A stretch of 43,007 nucleotides of DNA from positions 1 through 43,007 of the forward strand of contig CAZCAI010000015.1 in assembly GCA_964496595.1 (NCBI GenBank), read 5' to 3'. The first letter of the stretch is position 1, and every line of letters starts with the position of its first letter. This document shows positions 39,601 to 43,007 of this stretch, in pieces. The notes beneath the pieces were generated by a model. The model was not told the origin of the DNA. It worked only from the letters and a program-made list of their open reading frames with translations, and made no database searches. This stretch comes from JAAAOZ01 sp964496595 (GTDB lineage: Bacteria; Chloroflexota; Anaerolineae; B4-G1; SLSP01). The position numbers were made by a program, and so were the translations under genes.

Positions 39601-39758
39601 TGACGTTGCCGGCGGAGGCGCCGCCGGGGCGCTACACGATCTACGTGGGGTTGTACGACGCCGAAAGCGGCGGTCGCGCGCCGCTCACCGGCGAGGATGG
39701 CGCGCGCTTCGAGGAGGATCGCGCGCCGGTGAGGACGGTGGAGGTTCGGGAGGAGTGA
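36621..39758 (+). CDS. Giant GT39/ArnT-like membrane glycosyltransferase with C-terminal beta-domains
   Basis: 1045 aa starting with GTG at 36621, behind GGAGGAG; a shorter start at a later Met would cut into the first membrane helix. Residues 12-30 are a membrane helix, followed by 'GRYVTPDEPIWVLRAMRFGDA' with the acidic Asp-Glu pair of GT-C enzymes. About ten helices extend to residue ~420. The rest (about 430-1045) is extracytoplasmic: a mixed region, then beta-sandwich-like modules, the last of which (about 910-1040: 'PGASFTTTLYWHAQGSAPGDDYSVFVHVVG', 'PTSSWVAGQVIEDVHTM', 'YTIYVGLYDAESGGRAPL') matches the last module of the 792-aa protein at 26079. It sits 7 bp after the GT2 gene, which likely supplies its lipid-linked sugar. 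Acceptor unknown. Confidence 0.88.
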   Translation: MRSSTRGSARRWRLSAALFVVAMLVRLAPMGRYVTPDEPIWVLRAMRFGDAVAAGDWAAIPETGHPGVTTMALGALGVRLTAWRHPAEAAAHLTWIHQMAWLTPENGAAFARLTYFLPAGRLLVMLTTSLALVGAYHLARPRLGERPARLLALFMALDPFGAGHAGLLHTDALQAAFALLALLLVLPRRADVADLSIRSEPGIGQIIGAALCLALTGLTKTLGLLIAPGAALTLVLADRGPWPRRLLRAAALAALTFLCYALLYPPSWRDPRSALTLLFDAAGYHEGIGLRDVFFLGQLTPNPGPLFYPLVLLFRLTPAVLVGLGLALFQAYRDLTIPLEHLRRRMAWLGLPALLYLAAITLPTKKFDRYALTAIPPLTAIAALAWAARPRRWQSAAVAALLLTWAIVAPLPLTSADPLVGGPWLARRLVPLGWGEGSGLAAAQLSRLDVETLATKNVPGAAPFFAGETRAWAEGQLPCVEAFIGDEIPASLQAFSQPVARIRLAGLHLTTVYTQALSLPPSLPRPWLSAAPIPGLEDVHVLPQDDDAAIRDQLASLLDDAPSFTWIQTPACDPLADAQLRTLLDPVVVCRVAPINLPLAVDICELTDPLPAADEHRARFDGALDLLAAAPPAMGQAPSALTLPLRWRPQSAQGRLSYYVALHHQDQIWAAGGGLLVDERIWPTTAWASGAVVDGEVYLPLPLHLPPGRYMLTLSLAEEAGGRLGLWHPDGRFGGTALELGAVTIAPPPYPAESLPDLPLALDVEMSGLRLIGADFVDVAELPTIRSEQGDNQIWAGAELPFRLGWERVGDAAPPTRLRWALHCAEGVEDAGEVSLAPGDPGTWPPGHRYVTRYAVRIDPRVPAGVCSLRVAAGDGPFVTLGEVTIRARERTFELPRAPQTPLSVTAIDVTGGEPFAALVGIDAPATLTPGASFTTTLYWHAQGSAPGDDYSVFVHVVGPEGAAWTQSDGWPAQGSAPTSSWVAGQVIEDVHTMTLPAEAPPGRYTIYVGLYDAESGGRAPLTGEDGARFEEDRAPVRTVEVREE

Positions 39759-39779
39759 GGGGGGAAAGGCTAACGACAA

Positions 39780-39828
39780 GCATAACCCGCGCGGCGATAG
39801 CCGCGTCGCGTGCAGTGAGTTGTTATGC
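39780..39828. other. attC-like recombination site or hairpin next to vapC
   Basis: A 49-bp element bounded by GCATAAC (39780-39786) and its complement GTTATGC (39822-39828), with an internal 6-bp hairpin CGCGGC-GATA-GCCGCG (39790-39805) and an asymmetric unpaired side. It begins 8 bp after the vapC stop. Layout and end sequences resemble integron attC sites, whose 7-bp R boxes are RYYYAAC and GTTRRRY; here one position in each deviates. A plain terminator is the alternative, though there is no T-run. Confidence 0.4.
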
Positions 39829-39836
39829 TGCTGCTA

Positions 39837-40214
39837 TTACCCCTGCTTCGCGATATATTTAACACTTTCCAGTCCGTCAAAATCACTGTTTTGCGTCCAC
39901 ACTGTGGCCTGATGCGCTCTTGCTGTAGCCAGTATCACGCTGTCTGCCATCGGTAGTTTCTTCTCCACCGATATCTTCGCTGCTTCCAGGGCTAACCGAT
40001 CATCCAGGTCGATAACCTGGCCCTGCATCATAGTCGCAACCGCCTGCAATGCGTCCCCCTCGCTCCGCTGCTGCAACACACGCTTGAATACCTCGTACAG
40101 ACTGATCGAGGGAACGATGAGATCAACGCTATTCTCGATCGGTGGGGCAAAGAAATCCGCGTTAGGCCCATCCGCGAAATACTCCAGCCATCCAGAGGAA
40201 TCAACTACATTCAT
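39837..40214 (-). CDS. vapC: VapC-type PIN-domain ribonuclease toxin
   Basis: 125 aa. The PIN fold is complete: first acidic residue in MNVVDSSGWLEYF, Glu in SISLYEVFK, the acidic pair in 'KLPMADSVILATARAH' and the last Asp in TQNSDFDGL. VapC toxins are Mg-dependent RNases that cut tRNA or rRNA and are neutralised by a cognate antitoxin. The start overlaps the antitoxin stop by four bases (ATGA), the usual toxin-antitoxin arrangement. The gene is less GC-rich than its neighbours. The attC-like hairpin follows its stop at once. Confidence 0.93.
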   Translation of the reverse strand: MNVVDSSGWLEYFADGPNADFFAPPIENSVDLIVPSISLYEVFKRVLQQRSEGDALQAVATMMQGQVIDLDDRLALEAAKISVEKKLPMADSVILATARAHQATVWTQNSDFDGLESVKYIAKQG

Positions 40215-40417
40215 AGTCGATCCGCCTCTCGCTCCACGGCGGTGTCAATCCCTTCCAGGAATCCTCGCGTTTCCTTGGTAGGTTTGATGGGGATCATCTC
40301 AATCCGCCCATCATAGAGAATGACTTGTATCTTTTGCCCTGGCTGAACATCGATGAGTTTGCGAATACCACTTGGAATCACCACTTGATATTTGGTAGAA
40401 ACTGTCACGGTATCCAT
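40211..40417 (-). CDS. vapB: AbrB/MazE-type (SpoVT) antitoxin, VapB
   Basis: 68 aa with GGGAGGAAGT before the ATG. The N-terminal 45 residues are a swapped-hairpin AbrB DNA-binding domain ('VTVSTKYQVVIPSGIRKLIDVQPGQKIQVILYDGRIEMIPI'-type, read here as successive short motifs VSTKYQVVIP and IDVQPGQKIQV). The C-terminal tail (residues ~48-68, charged) would bind and block VapC. Such antitoxins repress their own operon; a perfect 10-bp palindrome lies between the promoter and the start codon. Confidence 0.92.
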   Translation of the reverse strand: MDTVTVSTKYQVVIPSGIRKLIDVQPGQKIQVILYDGRIEMIPIKPTKETRGFLEGIDTAVEREADRL

Positions 40418-40426
40418 ACTTCCTCC

Positions 40427-40436
40427 CTATCGATAG
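40427..40436. promoter_or_regulatory. Palindrome CTATCGATAG, candidate VapB operator
   Basis: A perfect 10-bp palindrome immediately ahead of the vapB ribosome-binding site and downstream of the predicted -10 box; a half-match (ATTCTATCATAG) overlaps the -10 itself at 40455. This position suits autoregulation by the antitoxin; it is inferred from position only. Confidence 0.4.
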
Positions 40437-40454
40437 AATTATCGTAATACGCGC

Positions 40455-40483
40455 ATTCTATCATAGTTCTACAAGGGTGACAA
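40455..40483 (-). promoter_or_regulatory. Candidate vapBC promoter
   Basis: On the minus strand TTGTCA (40478-40483), a 17-bp spacer and TAGAAT (40455-40460), each five of six consensus bases, 38 bp before the vapB start codon. Confidence 0.6.
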
Positions 40484-40799
40484 TCAAAGTCGAAAAACTA
40501 CTCCCATCCACGGTCTGAACGGGTGGACCCAAAAATCCGGCCTCTCCTATAGCGGCATAACGCCCGGCTTAAGCGGCGCGGCGGGTGCGTGGAAAGCCCC
40601 TTCGCCAGTAAACTACCTGGGTCTTTTGGATTTTGCCGGGCAACCCCTCATTAGTCCTAAAAGTAGCCAAAAATTGCGTGTTGGTGAGGATTACAGACCT
40701 TTTTACGTCGTTCCTGGGTTGCAGGTGGGGGGCGCAATAGCGCTTGACGATTGCACCCGGCGAATTCCCGAAGAGCCGCCATTAATTGGAAGTGTTCTT
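40484..40799. other. Intergenic region with partial attC-like sequence
   Basis: 316 bp without a believable gene. At 40555-40590 a sequence beginning GCATAACGCCCGGCTTAAG and continuing GC-rich (CGGCGCGGCGGG) matches the left half of the site next to vapC (both begin GCATAAC and contain GCGCGGC) and lies in the same orientation; no right half (GTTATGC) was found. The remainder shows no clear structure. Confidence 0.4.
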
Positions 40800-41399
40800 T
40801 CATAGCCCCATAGCCATGATCGTTTCCTGGTAAGCCGCGATAATCAGTAACAGAATCCCCAGGCACAAACAAAGTATTTCAGATTTTGAGAGCCTGATAT
40901 CGCGCCAGGCCTTGATCTTTTCGCCTTGCCATTGTCGCAAGTTATATTCGTAAAGTCCTATATTCACCGTGGCAGAAATCGCCAGCACGTAGGCTACCAT
41001 TTCAACGCCTCCAATGCTCATAGCGAGAGCTGTGCCATCATAGGCATTGTATTGCCTCAAATCAGACGCGGAGAAGGAATTAGTGCCGGAAATCAAGCCG
41101 GATGTGATTGCCAGCAGCGCCGCCACAACATACCCCATTGGGATGCTGTAGACCTGTTGCAGGTTGGATAACACGCATATTACAAAAACCACGCCCAGAT
41201 TGAAGAGCAGCGTGAGACCCAACTCTCCCCAAAAAGAAGTTGCCGAAGCAACCAGGGAACCAATCGCCGATTGTGGGCTGCCGCGCATAAAGCCTTCGGG
41301 GAGCAGATAATAGCCTGCCAGGAAAACCGCCATATTCAACAGGGAATACAGCCCATATAGCCACACGAAACGCTTGAATACATTTTCCCGTTGTTGCAT
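40800..41399 (-). CDS. Five-TM membrane protein of unknown function (SpoIIM-like at best)
   Basis: 199 aa with GGGAGGT at 8-nt spacing. Five hydrophobic segments are seen: about residues 9-33, 59-79, 85-106, 126-150 and 175-195. I do not recognise a firm family. The pattern of the middle part ('NLGVVFVICVL', 'GYVVAALLAITSGLISGTNSF', 'GGVEMVAYVLAISATVNIGLY') faintly recalls SpoIIM/DUF95 proteins, in which a Gly-x-Glu near helix 4 is conserved, but the match is weak. It is 23 bp behind the efflux-adaptor gene in the same direction, so it may act with the adaptor. Codon use is more AT-rich than in the adaptor. Confidence 0.8.
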   Translation of the reverse strand: MQQRENVFKRFVWLYGLYSLLNMAVFLAGYYLLPEGFMRGSPQSAIGSLVASATSFWGELGLTLLFNLGVVFVICVLSNLQQVYSIPMGYVVAALLAITSGLISGTNSFSASDLRQYNAYDGTALAMSIGGVEMVAYVLAISATVNIGLYEYNLRQWQGEKIKAWRDIRLSKSEILCLCLGILLLIIAAYQETIMAMGL

Positions 41400-41422
41400 C
41401 TGTTTTTACCTCCCTTACTTCT

Positions 41423-42616
41423 CTATTCCTCCGTGAAAATTTCCACGCGACCGGTCAAGCCCGGCAGTAGATGCAGATCCGTCGCCGCCAAATTGATCCG
41501 CACAGTGAAATGGGCGTCGGTCGTGGTTGCTGACTGCTCACCGTTCCCCTGGGGCGCGACCGCCTCGACGGCGCCGTCGAGCGGGGTATCCGGGTAGCTC
41601 CGCAGCGTGACGCGCGCGCGTTGACCCGTCGTCAGCGCCGCGACGTGTTGCTCGCTGAGGTTCTGCGTGATGAAGCGCAGCCCATCCTCGACGTTGAGCA
41701 GCGTGACGATGGGCGTGCTCGCGTTGACCTGCGCGTTCGGCGCGATGTCCACCGAGCGCACGATGGCCGCCCACGGCGCGACCAGGCGCGCGTCCGTCAA
41801 CGCCTCCTCCGTCTTCTCCAACTCGCGCGCCGCGTCCTCGATGGCCCGCTGGTAGTTAGGCGCGATGCCGTCCGCCAGCGCCTCGAGCTTGCGCCGCGCC
41901 CTCTCCACATCCTGCCGCTGGCGCTCCAACTCCACCGCATTGACCGCGCGATTGTCCAGCGCGTCATCGTAGCGCATCTCGGCCAACTCGCGATCCTGAA
42001 TCCGCTGCTGCCACGCCTCGTACTCGCGCTCCCGCTGCTCCGGCGGCGTCCAATCGCCGAAGAGCGGCGTCTCGTAGGTCTGCCTGGCGTCCTGCTCGGC
42101 CTGGCGCGCGCGCTCCCACGCGATCCGCGCCTCCTCCACGCCGGTGCTGGAATATTGCAACAGCGTCGATGTCAGCGTGTTTTGGGCCGCCACGAGCGAG
42201 GCCTCCGCGTCGGCGACGTCGCGCTCCCACTGCGCCTCCGCCTGCGCCTTATCGACCTGGGCGCGCTCCAGCGCCAGCTCCGCATCCGCCGCCGCGCGCT
42301 GCAAGGCCGTGTCATCGATGCGCGCGACCAGATCGCCCGCCGCGATCCTATCGCCCGGCTGGACGGCGATCTCGATCACCTCGCCGCTCACGTTGCCGCC
42401 GAACGTCAGCGCCAGCGGCGGATAGGCCGAGGCCAGCGCGCCATCCGCCGCCACCGTCTTGCCCAGGGTGGGCGCCGGGCGCGGCGTCGGCGTTGTACCG
42501 CTTTCAGCCTCCGTCAGATCGACCGGCGTTGGCATCGATTGTGTGCATCCAGCGGATAGGGCGACCAAAGCGGCGATCATCGCGCATAAGAACCACGTGC
42601 GTTTGTTGAGTTTCAT
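41423..42616 (-). CDS. HlyD/MacA-type efflux adaptor, putative lipoprotein
   Basis: 397 aa. The N-terminus has a hydrophobic signal ending ALSAGCTQ, a plausible though not ideal lipobox (Ser at -3). A Pro/Thr-rich linker follows, then the adaptor fold: lipoyl half 'GGNVSGEVIEIAVQPGDRIAAGDLVARIDD' (about 72-102), a long Ala/Glu/Arg coiled-coil hairpin (about 105-275), the second lipoyl half 'ARLVAPWAAIVRSVDIAPNAQV' and a beta-barrel ('TTGQRARVTLRSYPDTPLDGAVEAV'). It should bridge an inner-membrane transporter to the cell exterior, but no ABC permease or ATPase gene is next to it; only the 5-TM protein follows. MITE B copy 2 lies 35 bp upstream of the start. Confidence 0.9.
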   Translation of the reverse strand: MKLNKRTWFLCAMIAALVALSAGCTQSMPTPVDLTEAESGTTPTPRPAPTLGKTVAADGALASAYPPLALTFGGNVSGEVIEIAVQPGDRIAAGDLVARIDDTALQRAAADAELALERAQVDKAQAEAQWERDVADAEASLVAAQNTLTSTLLQYSSTGVEEARIAWERARQAEQDARQTYETPLFGDWTPPEQREREYEAWQQRIQDRELAEMRYDDALDNRAVNAVELERQRQDVERARRKLEALADGIAPNYQRAIEDAARELEKTEEALTDARLVAPWAAIVRSVDIAPNAQVNASTPIVTLLNVEDGLRFITQNLSEQHVAALTTGQRARVTLRSYPDTPLDGAVEAVAPQGNGEQSATTTDAHFTVRINLAATDLHLLPGLTGRVEIFTEE

Positions 42617-42651
42617 TGTTGTTTCTCCTCGTAAATAGGCGTAGGGCGAAT

Positions 42652-42801
42652 TAGGGCTTTCCCATTTTGTAATTACGCCCCATTCGCTCCAAGTGGATTG
42701 CTAAATCCGCGCCTCTGGGGCATATTTTGAACGTTTTTTTATCTTGCGCAAGAAAAACGGGGATCTGGCGATCCCCTTGGAGCGAGAATGGGAAAGCCCT
42801 A
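42652..42801. mobile_element. MITE family B, copy 2 (150 bp, intact ends)
   Basis: A 150-bp palindromic-ended element: TAGGGCTTTCCCATT at one end and its exact complement AATGGGAAAGCCCTA at the other. It is inverted relative to the copy at 2379-2529. Internal hairpins: GGGGATC-GCCA-GATCCCC and GGATT-GCTA-AATCC, with a central palindrome CTTGCGCAAG. The octamer GGCGAATT occurs immediately outside both ends (42645-42652 and 42802-42809), a likely 8-bp target duplication. Non-coding. Confidence 0.88.
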
Positions 42802-42810
42802 GGCGAATTG

Positions 42811-43007
42811 GTAATCCGCCGGGTCGGAAAATCATTCTGACCTACAACCGGTCACAATTTACATCGGGAGCGACGGCTGATTGTCGGAAAGCGTCTTGAC
42901 GCGCACTTCGCCGAGGATTGAAATCCCCGGCTACTAAGCACAAGTCAACTAAAGTTGACTCTATTTCTCCGCGGGTTACTTACAGTCGGTCTTCAGCCGA
43001 CTTCAGC
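42811..43007. repeat. Hairpin-array sequence at right edge (incomplete)
   Basis: About 200 bp with no gene. Three consecutive perfect or near-perfect hairpins: 42911-42930 (CCGAGGAT/ATCCCCGG, one mismatch, TGAA loop), 42943-42960 (AGTCAACT-AA-AGTTGACT) and 42984-43002 (AGTCGG/CCGACT). Spacing between stems is 12-23 bp. It resembles a dispersed structured repeat and is cut by the window end. Confidence 0.6.

Noticed and set aside
40657..40872. 71-aa open frame on the minus strand at the end of the 5-TM gene
   Set aside because: No ribosome-binding site, overlaps the end of the 199-aa gene, and no recognisable motif.
41621..42559. 312-aa open frame on the plus strand
   Set aside because: Antisense to the HlyD-type adaptor, with extreme Arg/Leu content and no family resemblance.
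1..43007. Anti-phage defence island, prophage or biosynthetic gene cluster
   Set aside because: Apart from vapBC and radC no defence-type gene was seen; no phage structural genes, PKS/NRPS or RiPP enzymes are present.
1..43007. tRNA or rRNA genes
   Set aside because: No cloverleaf with a GTTCRANYC-like T arm or rRNA-like stretch was noticed by eye; a tRNAscan run would settle it.

Overview
This 43 kb, GC-rich window looks like a chromosomal segment of a Chloroflexota bacterium, probably from the Anaerolineae, Caldilineae or Ardenticatenia side of the phylum. That placement is inferred from gene content: secreted proteases carrying an 'LPLVxK' motif, very large membrane glycosyltransferases with extracytoplasmic beta-sandwich repeats, a C25 (gingipain-type) peptidase, a moxR/DUF58/DUF4129 cluster, and lipoprotein-type efflux adaptors with no TolC. 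No rRNA or tRNA gene was seen, and no phage or complete IS was found.

Layout. 1-3.9 kb: two divergent signal-transduction genes, a truncated GAF/PAS sensor with a degenerate receiver (minus) and a membrane histidine kinase (plus), separated by 757 bp holding two different small transposon-like elements. 4.0-5.9 kb: flavin reductase-like protein, carboxymuconolactone decarboxylase-like protein and ROK sugar kinase. 6.1-15.8 kb (minus): moxR, DUF58, DUF4129, a 1294-aa secreted subtilase and a GH127 glycosidase, most of them tightly packed. 15.9-20.3 kb (minus): a MacAB-like exporter (adaptor, double permease, ATPase). 20.7-29.9 kb (plus): rRNA m5C methyltransferase, DUF457-type membrane hydrolase, C25 peptidase, giant DUF2142/GT39-like membrane enzyme and an MFS transporter. 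30.0-34.9 kb: radC, a zinc-ribbon membrane protein, pyruvate kinase, a TM1586-type nitroreductase and an atypical-site Asp/Glu racemase. 35.2-39.8 kb: rpmG, a GT2 glycosyltransferase and a second giant GT39-like protein. 39.8-42.6 kb (minus): a VapBC toxin-antitoxin pair bracketed by attC-like sequences, then a 5-TM protein and a second efflux adaptor.

The most interesting material is between the genes. (1) Two non-autonomous MITE-like families (130 bp and about 150 bp) each occur twice. One copy of each lies side by side at 2.2-2.5 kb. The other copy of each sits 32-35 bp upstream of an efflux-adaptor gene. One 130-bp copy keeps a perfect 8-bp target duplication. (2) Degenerate 7-bp (and 8-bp) tandem-word arrays recur at no fewer than ten gene boundaries, once inside a signal-peptide coding region. 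(3) A 99-nt candidate structured RNA with a 15-nt closing stem precedes the nitroreductase gene. (4) Two hairpin-array repeats lie at 34.9-35.2 kb and at the right edge. (5) vapBC sits in what looks like an integron-type cassette.

The gene set suggests a monoderm-like cell that invests in extracellular proteolysis, glycan degradation, cell-surface glycosylation and export. Functions are read from motifs, without database searches.
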